DNA of 64,000 nt from Leucaena leucocephala (GCA_037074615.1 CM073542.1:20531568-20595567); one strand, 5' to 3'. Positions 12,177-25,887 are shown, numbered from the stretch's first letter. Numbers and translations are program-made. Notes: generated by a model from the sequence alone, not told the origin.

Positions 12177-12625
12177 TTTTTTAATTTTATATATTCTCTT
12201 CATTGTAATTTTATAATACTATTTATCCATTTTGTTTAAATTGAACTGATTAAAATTTGCCCTTCCCCATCCATTTCCCTCGTACCAAATATACAGCAAA
12301 TAATCTCTAGTTTTATATTGATTTTGTAAGTTCTCATCCATAGTGACTTTTGTACATATCTTTTTTAACGAAATTACCCCTTATTTAAAAAAAACTTAAA
12401 TATATATAAAAGAATTTTTTATTTTATATATTATCTTTATTAAAATTTTATAACTTTATTTATCAATTTTTTAAACTGAGTTCATTAAAATTTTCCTTCC
12501 CCTCGTACCAATCAAACAATAAATAATTTCTCTATTTTTATATTGATTTTGTAAATTCTCATTCACAGTGACTCTTTGTATTTATACATCTATTTTCTTT
12601 TGAACGAAATTACCCCCTTTATTAA
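12177..12625. repeat. Imperfect tandem duplication, period about 240 bases
   Basis: The stretch 12177-12385 recurs at 12417-12625. Shared landmarks in order: TTTTATATATT, CTTTATTTATC or similar, TTCCCCTCGTACCAA, ATTTTTATATTGATTTTGTA, AGTGACT and AACGAAATTACCCC. The copies have diverged by several substitutions and small indels. Noncoding. Confidence 0.75.
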
Positions 12626-12629
12626 AAAT

Positions 12630-15600
12630 AGTTCCTTAAAGATATATAGCTTCTTAATTAAATGATCAATACATTGTAATATAAAAAGAAATTAACACAA
12701 AATAATAAAACACAAACTCTCTTCCCTATAAAAAGAAGGAATATACGCTATTATAGTAAGGATATTGTGACTATTTAACTGTTTGATAATTTGAAGATTT
12801 TTTTTAATATTTAATTATTTTGGGATATCATTATAATTCTCCTATATACGAAATTAATACTGCCCATACTCATTGAAAAGAAAAAAAAAAGCTACATTTT
12901 TTTTATGAGAATATATAGAAGTGAAATGGTAATTAAAGTGGAAAATGGAAGGTGCATGGTGGATATCACATGAAGGGGTTGTTTTGTCACATAGCTCTCC
13001 TACCTTACATGTGGACTTATGTGTTTAGCAGCTCTCCCTTTGTACTTTATTATCTCATCTCACTTCCTTTTCCCTTACACTCTACCTTCTCCCTTCATTT
13101 TATTATTCACCCCCACACCAACATTTAATATATTAATTTAAGCCGGCATTTATCTTCAACCCACTTTTTTTAAACAAAAAAAAAAACTACTTTTTCTAGA
13201 CGATATTTTTAATTATCTTGCTTGTATAGTCCATGAATTAGTCAAGATCAAGGGCATACTTGGCCAATACAAAATATTAATTTTTTAAAATAATAGTACA
13301 TCTTTAATATTTTAATTTTATATAAAGTTTCATATTAATCTCTTAATTTTATAAAATATTTTCATAATCCTTAATATTATTAGTTTCAAATGATATTTTT
13401 TTTGACAATCTTTGTTATTATAAAACATTATACTTAAATGTTAGCATTATACATATTTTGTCAATATTTAAAATTTTAACCAGTTAAAGTTAGATAATTA
13501 AAAATATATTTTGTAAATTGAGGGATAAAAAGAAATATTGTATTAAATTAAATGCTACTTTTACATAGTTTTTTTCCTACATCCAAAAGATATCAAATAA
13601 AAGTTTTTAACCATATCTATTTCATACATAAAAATTGAAAATTGAATTTCCAATATTTTTATCCATGTTGGTAGTAGATTAGTTTTTAAAATAAAATTAA
13701 AATTGCAATCCTTTTGTTTCATTAGGTTTTCTTTTATAAAATATTCATTTTTCTGGCTATAAATTTATGGTGAAAATATAGTTTTTAAAATCAAATTCTT
13801 CACTATTTTATTTTTAATTATTGGTTAAAAATTATTTTAGTTAATAATATTTTTTAAATATAAGATCAAATGATAAATAAAGAATACTATTGTTTTGCCC
13901 TTGCACGACAAGTGACACAGGACCATCAACACCGCCCACTAGCAATATCCAGTGTGAGCCTGCCACATGGCAACTACCCATTAATTTTCACATTATTACC
14001 ATCCCTATCATTTACTTACCCCCACTACCTCTATCCCCATTATTTTAACACTTTCGTTTCTATTTTTTAAAAAAATCTCATTTTATTCCTCTCTCTCTCT
14101 CTGTTTTTTTTTAAAAATACATTTTCATGTATATTTTCAATGGAGCTTAATTTACTTGTCATTTTGTTAATCAGTCGCTCTCAATCCAAGTGAATTTAAA
14201 TAGTATATATATGGATGAAATTTCCCCCTCATTTTAATAAATGCATGAAAAAAATTAATGAATATTTTATTATCTAATCCAGTTACAAAAGTAATAATAT
14301 TAGTAAATAGGTTAAATTACACAGAACTTTTTCTATCAATTAGTATAAATAAATCTCTTAATTTTTTAAACTTAATAATAAACTTCTATGAGCTTTTAAG
14401 TATGTTCAAATAATATTTATTATCAGTCATATATATATATATATATTCCCTTAAACTTTAATTTCATGTACATAAAGCTCAAAAAATTTTAATTGATATG
14501 TAGATAATCTCTCTAAATTTTAAATAATGTTTGAATAAATAATATACATATTAATCGTATGAGAGTTTATGGGTGTTTATTGTACAGTTTTAAAAGTTAT
14601 AGAGGTTATCTGTACATATAATTTAAAGTTTAGGAATTATGTATAATATAATTTAATGTATATTTAAGTTAATATTATTATTTTTTATAATTTGATTGAT
14701 TTTAATTTTTATATTTAATGTCATTAAATTTTTCTTTTTTTAATTTAGACTAAATTTTTATTAAATTATAGAGAAAAAAATTATAATTTAAAATTATATG
14801 GATTAAAATTAAAATTTGATTAAATTATAATAACTAATAATAATATTAACTTTTAATAATTTTTCAATTTTAAAAAAAATATTGAAGTACAGTAAATTGA
14901 TAAGATCAAAAGGGGAAGTAGCATAGTTAAGAGAAAAATCTAGAGGTAAGATATGTTGGGTTCTGTTATATCACCTGAGCTGACGTGGACTCCAATGAAA
15001 AGAATCTAAGTACAATAAGCAATCATTGTAGCCCACTCCCTCAACCTTAAGTGGGTTCGGTTGACTCCTCTTGGTTCACTTACGAAATGGTCCATCTCAA
15101 GTCTCAACTTTCTCCTTTAGCCACTAGCTTGCCTCACCTTAGGCTTACTTCGTTGTAAGGGGCTGATATTTTTTAAAAGACTACTCATATTCAATATATC
15201 TGAAGGATTTTTTCAGTAATTTTTTATAAATTTAATATCTTAAAATAATTTTAGTAGTATTTAGTATCTTAAATTTAAAATATTAATTAGTATTAAGAAA
15301 AATATTTTAAAAATACAATTATATTAAAAACACTTGAGAATATTAGATTTTATTGAAAACTATTTTAAGGTGTTAGATAAATTATAAATTAATTTAAGAT
15401 ATTAAGTTTCTAAGCAAGCTAGGGGATACAATTTTAGATATTTTTTATATTAAAAAATTTAGATATATTTGAAACTAATTCTTATAAAAAAAACTTTAGA
15501 TATTTATTATTACTCTGTATTTGTGAATTAGGCCTTTATTTTTTTTAAAAACCCTTTTTTACTTGAGAAAATTGGGGAAAGTCCCCCATTAAAAAATGAG

Positions 15601-15939
15601 GATTAAATATGAATCCTTTCAAATAATTTTCTTGTTCAAACTTGTCTATAGAAAAAACATCGATACTTCTATAAATATATTGATAATGATGCATCATGTA
15701 ATTTGTAAAGGTTTAAAAAATGTCAATTAAATACTAATGAATCAAAATAAGATTAGAAAAGCACAAATTTAATTGACAAAGAATTTAAAATATAGGTAAA
15801 ATGCATTGTGGAAAACTCTTGAAACATGGAAGCGACAACGAGTTGTTCCTTGTCCGAGCTTAGTAGATTAGTAGATAATGATGCCCCCCTATTCAAATAT
15901 TCTCGAACTATAAAATTTAGGGAAAAATTTTAAAAAATA
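12630..15939. other. Intergenic DNA, no gene recognised
   Basis: A/T-rich with an (AT)n run at about 14429-14450. The frame at 13870-14070 has no recognisable domain. A somewhat GC-richer stretch at about 14940-15170 is not identifiable. Confidence 0.5.
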
Positions 15940-16203
15940 TTCTAAAAATTAATAAATTTTAAATTGAGACTTTAAATTATAAATATTAGAGAAATGTTAA
16001 TATCTAAATTAAAATTTTAAAGTTTAGAGCCAAATGACTAAAATTTCCCTAAACATCAAATATTATTGATTTTTTTAAATAGAATAAGAGGCATTTTAGT
16101 CATTGGCTCTATATTTAAAAATTTTAATTTGGGTCCTGACATTCTATGCTATTTACAATATCTAGAATTTCAATTTGTGCTTTACAATTTTTAGATTTTT
16201 GTT
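15940..16203. repeat. Fold-back element, family A, copy 2
   Basis: Inverted arms of about 105 bases (about 15944-16050 and 16090-16200) share GAGCCAAATGACTAAAAT on the left with ATTTTAGTCATTGGCTC on the right, separated by a short loop. The arm core (AAATGACTAAAAT after an AAAGTTTA-like tract) is also found at 2022-2385, which defines a dispersed family. Confidence 0.7.
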
Positions 16204-16541
16204 TAGAGATTTTTTTTTAAAACTTAATTTGATCTTAACATTGACAATCTTTTTATACCTCAAGTGATGGTCAAACTTTATATTGATGGATTTTTAAAAT
16301 AAGTTAGAAAAGAACCTTAGTACTTGTTTGAATTGGTGATCTGAAACCTCATAATATGAGATAAATATGTGAGGAAAATTTTATTTTTACTTACATGAAT
16401 TTTTTTTAGTAGGTTTACTTACATGAATTTGCTTATTATAAACAAATCCAAACAAAGGGTTGGCTTTCTAGGATTAAAGGTCGGCCCATTTAAACTTAAG
16501 CTCATTATGGATGACCCTTTTAAGCTATGAAAAATTTTATA

Positions 16542-17023
16542 GGCATATTTAGATTAATTTTTAAAAAATAGATTTCAATAGAATAGATTTTAGATAGAAT
16601 ATATATTAGAATAATATATTTTAGGTAGAATAATTTTTTATAAAAAAATTATTTTTAAATACAAACAATGTTTTAGATTAAATAATCCAAACACTACACA
16701 TTTTCACAGTCAATTTTCTACAAAAATAAATAAACTATTTAAATACTAATTTTTTCTAATATATTATTAAACAAAATCAATAAACTATTCTAACATTATT
16801 TTTTTTCCATAATCAATTTTTTTACTAAAACTAATGAATTATCTAAATATTATTTTTTTTACAACCTATTTTTCTATTAAAACTATAATTTTGAAAAAGT
16901 TAGGGACAAAACTTCTAACAATCAATTTTTTTTAAAATATATTTTTTTAAAACTTAATCTAAACATACCAATAAAAATAGAATTTTTTATAAATTCTATT
17001 TTCTAAAAGTTAATCTAAATGGA
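16542..17023. mobile_element. MITE-like element with about 30-bp terminal inverted repeats
   Basis: The left end GGCATATTTAGATTAATTTT is matched by the complement of the right end (GTCCATTTAGATTAACTTTT), and both continue into (A)AAATAGA. The interior of about 480 bases is noncoding and A/T-rich. A clear target-site duplication could not be assigned. Confidence 0.55.
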
Positions 17024-17432
17024 CAATTATTAGAAGCTATCCCATAGCTTATACCAAAATTGTGGTCGGATAAAAATTAGTGTTTGAATAGTTTATTGGT
17101 TTTGGTAAAAAATTAATTATGAAAAAAAATTAATATTTAGATAATTTATTAATTTTCATAAAAAAAATAATTGTGTAAAATGTGGGGTATATAAATTCTT
17201 TGATCAAAAACTATAGTTTTAGATACAATCCAAACACACACCATAGTTTTTCAAGTTCCACGTTAACAAATCTCGGGCCTCAACAAACCAATACCATAGA
17301 CTTCATCAATATTTTCAACTCTACACTCCAACTTTGTCACTTATCTTTTTTCTCTCCTAAACATAAGTGTTATTTGATTGGAGGTAATCTTCTTTAAAAT
17401 ATTGTTGGTACTAAATACAATTGTAACTATTA

Positions 17433-18168
17433 GACTATGTTTGGTTCAACGAACATAAATATATATTATGTTAATTTAGGAGAGGGTAGGAGAGGATAAG
17501 GGATGTAAGGGATATGAGAAAATATTTCTTATTTGATGTAATAGGTGAGAGGAGAAGAGTTTATTATAAATTGACAAATATACCATTATTATTTTATCTT
17601 TATTAATTTTTTTTTCAATCAGAGAAGCTTTGCGAATCTGCCTTCTCAACCATTGACTTACTCCTCCCTTCCGATGGGCTGATGATGACTGGAGAATAAG
17701 TAGAATATGAGGTGACTCATGCTTCCGCTGACACCAACTTGCACTTAGAACTACTCGTATATGCACGTCTCCTCTACCAACAACTTGATCTTCTGAGAAT
17801 GGAGTTGCATTCGAGAAGAAGCTGGCTATCAGCCCAAAGCGTGCCCAATTCTGTAGATGCATCACCACCAACGACTCATCTTTGCCTTGATTAGGAGTTG
17901 AGGAAGCGGAGGCATACATCAGCGAGAAGAATGGAGGGCATTATTGTAATATTAAAAAATGGACATAGGCAATTTTGTCTAAAATGGAGAATAATTTCTC
18001 AACCCTCCAAAAACTTCTGATTTTAGAGGGGGTGAGAGAGCGGAGGAGGGGAGCAAAAAAAGACAATTTTTTTCCTCCTCTCCCTTCCCTTCCATTTTTT
18101 AAACCAAATACCCTTACATTCTCCCCTCCTCTATTCTCCCTTACAAAAATGCCTAACCAAATAATGCT
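17433..18168. mobile_element. PIF/Harbinger-like MITE, copy 1 (736 bp)
   Basis: The termini are GACTATGTTTGGTT and, on the opposite strand, AGCATTATTTGGTT. The element is flanked on both sides by TTA (17430-17432 and 18169-18171), the target duplication typical of PIF/Harbinger. The interior has the GGGAGGGG/CCCCTCCC-like tracts seen in the other two family members in this window (25247-25887 and 38672-39341). It has no transposase frame; the ORFs inside it (17476-17919, 17712-17894, 17975-18172) show no domain. Confidence 0.72.
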
Positions 18169-18199
18169 TTAGGGCCTACCTTTTCACCTTGGTGTTTCA

Positions 18200-19313
18200 C
18201 AAAGGATATGGTTATGTACGGCTAGACTAGCCCAACGAGCCTAATCTTGTCATATTACTTTAGGTTGGGTCAAAATTAAGCCTAAGTAATAAGTAGAGTA
18301 GGGTAGCCCAATGGTCAGTTCATATTCTGTCCGTTTATTTTTTTTTTCTGAGCCTGACCCATTTATTTTTTTTAGGCACGTGCTAACCCATGTATGTGCT
18401 TTAGCCTGTTTAAACTCGTATTAAACAGGTTGGGTTGAACTCGTTTGGGCTGCCACGGGCATGAGCAGCCTATTTGTCAAAGAGGGGAAATATTTTAATT
18501 TAAACATATTTAAAATTCTAATAATAATCAACACTTACAAATAATATAGTGTACAGTGATAATAAGATAATAATACATATGATATAATTTATCAAGAAAT
18601 GGCGTAAGCTTTTCACTAAAAAGAAATTATGCATTGAATATGTTGATTAAGAAAAATAGCATTGAATGTCAAGGAAGTAGACAACAATTTTTAGGGGCCA
18701 AGATTTGTCTGAGTATTAAGTATGGACTAAGGTTTTGAACTTATAAAAATAATTACTGGACAGTGGAGGATACAACAAAAAACACACAAAAAAGGAGAGA
18801 TGGAGACGAGTCATGAGCAATTGTGAAATAGTGAGAAAAAAATATAACACCAAGGATGATGTGTGTAGTTGAGTGTAGCTTTAGATAAGATCAATGCCAG
18901 AGAGATATTCAAGGGTCATTGTCCCTGTTGTGTGTGTTCAGTACATAGAGAGCAAATATAAGACCTCATAAGATTTAGGTAATTTATGTCCTGAGAGACA
19001 AGTGCTTGTGTGCGATAATTTTTTTTTGGAAGATGATATTAATAAAATTTAGAGTTATAAGTGTAAGTGCGTGCGCATGTGTGTCTGTTACTAAGCTATA
19101 TCCTCAAAGGTTGATTTATTGGGAGCTAATATAATACAACTATATATATATATATATATATAGATATAGGCGGATACGGGTAGTCCAATGGGGTGTGGGT
19201 AGCCTGCCCATTTAAACTTGCCCAATACAGGCTTGGGTGGATTCAAAATAGACAAATTTAGCCCAGATTTAGGTGGGTGCACCGGATAGTAGGTATTTTG
19301 CTCAACCCTAGTC
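18200..19313. mobile_element. Possible hAT-like non-autonomous element(s) with GGGTAGCCC-type motifs
   Basis: Two patches rich in GGGTAGCCCA/CCCGTT-like words (about 18215-18480 and 19165-19313) bracket plainer DNA. The right patch ends GCTCAACCCTAG, whose complement (CTAGGGTTGAGC) resembles plant hAT-type termini. A matching left terminus was not found, so these may be two separate fragments. An (AT)n run lies at about 19141-19162. Confidence 0.35.
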
Positions 19314-20006
19314 AAAACGTTTTAAAATTTTCAGAAATACCATGCCGGGCTGTGGAAATCCTTACTGAAGAAATGAATCGGGCCAATTGGGCTTTTGTTT
19401 ACACGGCAATTATACCCACTATTAAACCAAGACTAGGCCCAAAGTTTAAATTTCGTCCCATGAAGCCCACCTCACGACACCGAGAGACCTCACTCTTTCC
19501 CGGAAAAAACCATAACAAACAAAAAAAAGGTACTACATGATTATCTATTATTTACGAGTAGTTTGTGTTGTTATAGATTAGAATCGTTTGTAAATACTGG
19601 ACGAGGTGACTCGACTGAGTCGGGTATCTTTCATCCTGTGTTTGTTGTTTGAGAGCCGATCTAACAACTAGCGGCTTTCGATTTCCTTAACTGATTTTCA
19701 TATTTGATCGAGAAGCTTCTCTCTGTCACCGAATACTTACTCTAAATCGGTGTTTCTTCTCTCAAATTCATTCGCACGATCCTTATTTTTGTACCGGAAA
19801 TTCGGGATATGTTTTGATCAATAATCGGTCGAGAATGTTCCTGTTTTGTGTCTAATTTGCGTGCCATGCTACTTGTTCTTAACCTCTTCGACATCTGGGA
19901 TCTTTTGTCTTTTTGGCCTGAAAAACTTGGGATTTCTCTGTTGATGTGATTTTTTTGTTGTATTTTTGGTTTCAGCGCCAAGATAATCGCAGTAGCTGTA
20001 CCAACG

Positions 20007-23000
20007 ATGGTGGTGCCGCTGGTTACCTTGCTTCTTGTTGCTTTCATTCCAAATGGGCTGTTGGCCTTGCCATACACAGTGCCTGCATTCCTGTGGTCGC
20101 CCCATCAGGACCTGTATGCCTATTTACTTCGTTTCATCTGTTCTTATATTTTTGCTTTTCTTAGTACTGTTTAATGGAGTTCTTAAGAAAATAAGTATAA
20201 ATATATGATTGCATGCGGGGTACTTTTATAGAATATAGATGAATTCATTGCTTGAGGCGATCCTTTGAACTATTATGCATAATGGAAGCTTCATATGGAA
20301 AGACCAAATATATGGCTGATTTTTTAACTACCCAAGTTATAGGTAGGGAGTTAATGGCTACGAAATCTTTAGTTGCAAAACTTAAGTCTGAGCAGCTCAA
20401 GGATGTAAATCATGGTAAACTAAGGGTAGATTGAAGTATATAAAGGAAATCAGATGGAAGAAAGGGATTGCATAGGTAAAGCAGGATGGGACGGATAATG
20501 AAAGCTAAAGGAAAGCAAAATTGGTGAAATTCAGGTAGCTCATATGTTAGGGTCCAGAGAGGGGATTAGGGCTGTATGGGAAATGTTAATAGATGTTGGG
20601 CTCATAGGATACTATGCGTCAAAGGGCTTTGATTAAGAAGATTGGAAGAGGAATATAGGAAGGCGAAAACCTAGGCAGGGTTCAAATTAGTAAAATTTAA
20701 AGTTTAGAGTGGAAGGTGAAAAAAATTTATATTTAGATATTAGTAAGATTTAAGATTGGTAAGATATAACTTATCAGTGAGCAGCAAAGCAGGATATTTT
20801 GAAAGACGGGGAGGGTTTTGCTAGGACAACTGAAGAAAATACAATACGTAGGTTTTGCAGGTGTTAGATTATGAGTATTGTTTCAATCTGTAAGAAAGCA
20901 AGACAAGTGAGCTTAGAGGACTGTTCTGGGGAATAGTGATGCAGGCATGTACACAAATTATACCTGATTAGTATTAAAGATGAGGGAAATATGGACAAAG
21001 AAAGCGAAAAAGTAACTTGGCTGATGAGCTTTCAAACACTTACTTAATATTTAGTATTTCTTAAATGGTAGACCTACTGATAATTATATATTGGTTACAG
21101 GGTTTCAAACAACGGGCCAGAGGGAACTGTTAATTATCAAATTATTTCTCCAAACGATCTAGCAAATTCTGTTATGTCACAAGCTGGCTGGTCAAATTTA
21201 CTGGTAGTTCATTGCTTTCTCTCGACTGATTTCTTTTTATGTATGTTAAATTTCTCCTTAGTTTTCTTCCTTAAGGTAACAATGAAAGTAATATTGCTCT
21301 ATTTTATTATATTCCTTTTTAATTTTGATCTTGCTGTGGTGGTTCTAACTTTCTTTTGAATCACATAGTGTAAAGGAAATGAAATGCAGAAGCCTCTGGA
21401 TCTGGCACTTCTTTTTGTTGGCAAACAGGTAATATTCTTGAAACATATATTTGATTAGTTCATGTTGATATTTTTCATATTTACATTTCCAGTTTACTTG
21501 ATTTAGAGATTCCTGTCCATGATTTTCATTAATTCAATTATTGGTTCACATTGTTTTCTCTTGTAATAAATTTCTGGATCTTCATTGATGTTAGCGCCGC
21601 TTTCAAAATTAGATTTTGGAATGAGTCCTTTTGTTTAGTTACAGTATATAACAATAAATGGTTACCCGATCAATGTGATGATCATGTGGATTTGAAAGTT
21701 CAAGAGACCTTTGCTGAAACTATCATCAGTTGTGCATGAAATGCAATACTTATATATGCTAATGTTGATTTATCTACTTTGCAGCTGCGATCTTCAGATT
21801 TAAGCTTGAACAAACATGCAGATCCATCTCTTTTAGAATTTCTGAAGGTGAGATAATTGCATCATTCAGTCTATCGAGTTTACCTGTAGAGTAAACACAA
21901 CTGATTCTTAAAATAATTGATATTCTAAATTTTGGCCTTGATCTGGTTCCTCTCTTGAGCAGATTTCTTTCACAAGGTCCAACTTTTCCATGGCATTCCC
22001 TTATGTTTCCGCATCAGAGGAGGAGAAATTGGAAAATTTGTTGGTCACGGGATTTTTGAAAGCTTGTGGAGATGATTTAGAAATTGGTGATGTTGCTTTC
22101 CTCGGATCTTGTTCCATGAATGATGCAAATCATAGAGAAAATGCTGCTGTGCATTCAATTCAAGTAATAACAAAACCATGTGGCATCACTTATGAAATTT
22201 TGGATCGTTAGGATGATCTTATTCTTTTTGGCCTGTTATAACTGATAGGATTTTCTGACCAAGAGGATGGGAGAGAGTCGCAAAGGGGGAACAGATTTGG
22301 TTGTCTTTTGTAATGGAGACTCTTTACCTTCAGAAAATGTTGACAAAACACAGTCTGAAGGTAATATACTGCAAACTTGTGTGTTTGCTTGATAGGGTTG
22401 TATTTTCTGTGTAACATTTGTGTTTTTGCTGTGGATATATGCAGGTAAAATCTTATCTGAGCTTCTCAGTTCTGTGGAGAAGTCTGGAGCAAAATACTCT
22501 GTTCTCTATGTGTCAGACCCCACCAGGTCAATTCGGTATCCTTCTTACAGGGAAATACAAAGATTTCTGGCAGAAAGCACCAAAGGGAATTCATCAGCCA
22601 ATGTTACACTCTGTGATGAAGTCTGCCAAATTAAATCCTCGCTTCTGGAGGGACTGTTAGTGGTAAGGCCTTTTTACTCAATTTTTTCTGAGATCTGGCC
22701 ACCATATCTCTCTTGCTATGTAATCAAGGCCAAATTATCTTTCTTGTCTTATACAAATATTCAAGGCGTCTATAAAACAAGTAGAGAGCATAGAATTGAC
22801 ATTTAGAATTCCAGTACAGGATCTATATGGCTTTAATTACCTTGAGTAAGCCAAATTTTATAAGTGAACTTAAACTGCTGTAAACCCCTAAACCAAGTAT
22901 AGAATAGTAGAATCTGGCCAAGATTTGTTTTTGGAGGTTAGCTTTATCATGAAAACGTATGTTTCACGTATTTCCTTTTACCTGGTTTGTTGGTTTCATC

Positions 23001-23413
23001 TCAAAAAGTCTTTTTTGTCCACTATTAGGTTTCCTGATTAGTTTCAACTTGTGATTTAGTTTCACTTTATGCATTCTTTTGTCTGCTCACACACACGCAC
23101 AAAAGTAAATAGCTTTCTTAGGCACAGGCACTGATGATGTTTTTTGCCATTATTTGCGTTTATTTAACAATCTCCTGGTGCGGGGTTGATCAAAATAAGG
23201 GGGCTTCAATAGTTTGTTTTCCCCCCTAGTTTGACGTTTTTTTTTTGTGATGAGGATCTTGGAAATTCTGCACTCTGTCTCGAGTCAGCTCTAATATCGA
23301 TGCTTGTTGTCATGGTTTAGGGGATAGTTTTGCTCATAATTTTGATCTCTGGCCTTTGCTGTATGATGGGAATTGACACTCCGACAAGATTTGAGACGCC
23401 ACAAGAGTCATGA
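20007..23413 (+). CDS. VOA1/Ac45-like V-ATPase accessory type I membrane protein
   Basis: Eight coding exons: 20007-20113, 21101-21203, 21369-21428, 21785-21847, 21963-22163, 22249-22360, 22445-22662 and 23321-23413. They total 957 nt and encode 318 aa, with GT/AG at every junction and phase kept throughout. The protein starts with a signal peptide (MVVPLVTLLLVAFIPNGLLA), then a lumenal domain (TVPAFLWSPH, AGWSNLLCKGNE, LDLALLFVGK, YSVLYVSDP, four or more paired cysteines), and ends with one membrane segment (GIVLLIILISGLCCMMGIDT) and a short tail PTRFETPQES. This layout and tail match the plant relatives of V-ATPase subunit S1/VOA1 (Ac45), which sit in ER/Golgi or endosomal membranes with the V0 sector; the plant role is poorly defined. 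The start was chosen because it opens the signal peptide; a strong acceptor just upstream (about 19978) implies a 5'-UTR intron. Ordinary housekeeping-type gene with no lesion. Confidence 0.87.
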
Positions 23414-24685
23414 GTCATGATTTACTTTTTATTCAAGGTGATAATGGTCGGGAAGTTGGCTCTGGTGTTGTGCTGTTTTAATATGATACTAGTAGATCTT
23501 CCTTTTGGAGTGGCCTGGTTGAAGTTTCAATCTTGTGACATTATTGATTTATTATCATTGTATCAGGGATTCTGTTATGTGGTTAAATAATCAAATAATT
23601 TGTATCCGGTATATAGAATCCAATCTTAGGTTTCAATTATGAACATGTACTGCGGATTATGAACTTTGTAGCAAGAAGAAATTTTAAAGTTTAATTTACC
23701 CAATTGAGCTTATATCTTCTGTGTAACTGCTTTATGATTTGTACTCACTTGCACATAACTACATCACTCCCCGTATCAAATAGACACTTTGCATGAGGCA
23801 ATGGATAAAAAAAGTCAACCACGATTGTCAAAATAATATAGCTACTAATTTATAACAGATTTAGTGATTACCCTCTCTTTTCCCCAACTAGTTGAAGTTT
23901 CTCATATAAAGAACTGACTACAACAAATTAACCAATATAATAGTTATTGACCATAATAGATTAACGGTTGACTACACACTCTTCGTCAACAAATTTAATA
24001 AAATTTTGTTGTAAGGCACTAAATATAACAAATTGACCATTAACTACATTATAATAACTATAGACCATAATAGATTAACGATTACACTCTTAGACAACCT
24101 CATCCAATGGCCACCATTTGGGTCAAAGGTCTCCCATTAAATAAGATTACATGAGTGGTAAACCTAATACTCTGTCTGCCAAAAATCCGTTCTTAACAGG
24201 AGAACGGAAACTTCAGTTCAATGAGGCAAGTGTTGCAAAATCAAATCACGAAAATTGAAAATAAAACAAATGATGGACAGGTCCCTTCCAAGTTGGTTGG
24301 AAAGTAAACTTGAATCCATCTTTGTTTTCACTTCTTCACCAGCATCTATGTCAATAAAACAGAAAGCTTTGTCATTCCTAATACCCAATAGATACTAGTA
24401 ATGCTATAATCTGGTTGCAAACAGAAAGAATAAACAAGCTCAAAAGATGTGAATTGAAAGGAATATAAATCAAATCAAATAATTGATAAATAACAAAGAA
24501 GTAAAAAAAAATAAAAATAATAACTTTTTGTATATCATTGACTTAATATCCTTTTAACGGCAAAGCCTTTTGTTAGCGGCATCGTCATCTTCTTTAACGG
24601 CATCAAATTTCATGGGTTATTTCTTTGCGAAAATTGTTACAAACAAATTATGGTGAATATACATTTATACAGGTCTAAATCTTTA
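23414..24685. other. 3' flank of the VOA1-like gene and intergenic DNA
   Basis: The first few hundred bases are probably 3' UTR. Beyond that no gene is recognised. A short direct repeat (GACCATAATAGATTAACG and relatives, about 23950 and 24064) is present. Confidence 0.5.
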
Positions 24686-24985
24686 CATACACACACACAC
24701 ACACGCACACACACATACATACATACATACATACATACATACATACATACATACATACATACATACATACATACATACATACATACATACATACATACAT
24801 ACATACATACATACATACATACATACATACATACATACATACATACATACATACATACATACATACATACATACATACATACATACATACATACATACAT
24901 ACATACATACATACATACATACATACATACATACATACATACATACATACATACATACATACATACATACATACATACATACATA
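24686..24985. repeat. Very long (ACAT)n microsatellite with an (AC)n lead-in
   Basis: An AC-repeat of about 25 bases passes at about 24713 into a perfect ACAT tetranucleotide run to 24985, about 68 units with no interruption that I can see. The frames read in both directions (YIHT and MYVC periodicities) are repeat artefacts. Confidence 0.98.
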
Positions 24986-25246
24986 AGCAAATGATATTTT
25001 ATAGATGAGAAATTAGGTTTGAGGTTAAAAGACAATGTGCCATCAAAATTATGGACTATAAAAACTATGTTCTAATAAAACAATGTGTGGCAGAATTTTC
25101 ATTAAATCACTCAAATTTACTTAAAATAAACAACTCACTTTGAGATATAATTTTAAGGTATAATAAGTAGATGTCAATTATATTTTGTAAACAATTAGGA
25201 TTGAATCAATGTTAGATTTCAATTGAGAAAACATGAACTTGCCTAA

Positions 25247-25887
25247 TGCTTTGTTTGGTTGGGGGGTTTTGGAGGGGAGAAAAAAGTGTGTTTAGTTGAG
25301 AAAAATAGAGGGGAGGGGAGGGGAGATTTTTTGTCCTTATGTGCTCCTCTCTCTTCCCTTATATCCCCTCTAAAAGTGGGAGTTTTTAGATATGAGAGAA
25401 TTTTTTTATCTATTTTTGACCAAATTGCCTTTTATGTATTTTTAATATTCCAATTATACCCTTAAGTTTTTTTTCTAATTTTTCTCACACCTATTTTTTT
25501 CGTTAATTGCTAAAACTTAATAAGTATAATAAATTATTTATATATTATATTAAAATATACAATAATTATAAAATTAATAGAAAATAATATTAAAATTTTA
25601 TCATATTTTTTAATTTTTTTAATTTTATTATATATATAAATGAGATAAAAAATTTTAAAATTTATAAATTAAACAATAATAATTTTGATATGAATATTAT
25701 AAATAAAGAGTAAATAAATTTAAATAAAGAGATAAGAGTATATTTATTAATTTTTAATTAATTCTCCTCACCTCCCATTCTCTCCTAAATTAAATAAAAA
25801 ATATTATTAATTAATCTCTTTTATCTTTTTTTATTCTCTTTAAAATTAATTTAATTTATCTTTTTTTAAAATAAACCGAACAATGCC
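25247..25887. mobile_element. PIF/Harbinger-like MITE, copy 2 (641 bp)
   Basis: The left end TGCTTTGTTTGGTTGG pairs with the complement of the right end GGCATTGTTCGGTT. TAA flanks both sides (25244-25246 and 25888-25890), a PIF/Harbinger-type target duplication. The interior carries the family's GGAGGGGAGGGGAG tract near the left end. No transposase. Confidence 0.78.

Noticed and set aside
17476..18172. Frames of 60-147 aa
   Set aside because: They lie inside a Harbinger-type MITE and have no transposase or other domain.
20252..20434. 60-aa frame in intron 1 of the VOA1-like gene
   Set aside because: Within an intron, unrecognised, and not needed to keep the gene's reading frame.
24637..25035. 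Frames of 97-132 aa with MYVC or YIHT periodicity
   Set aside because: Pure translation of the ACAT/AC microsatellite.
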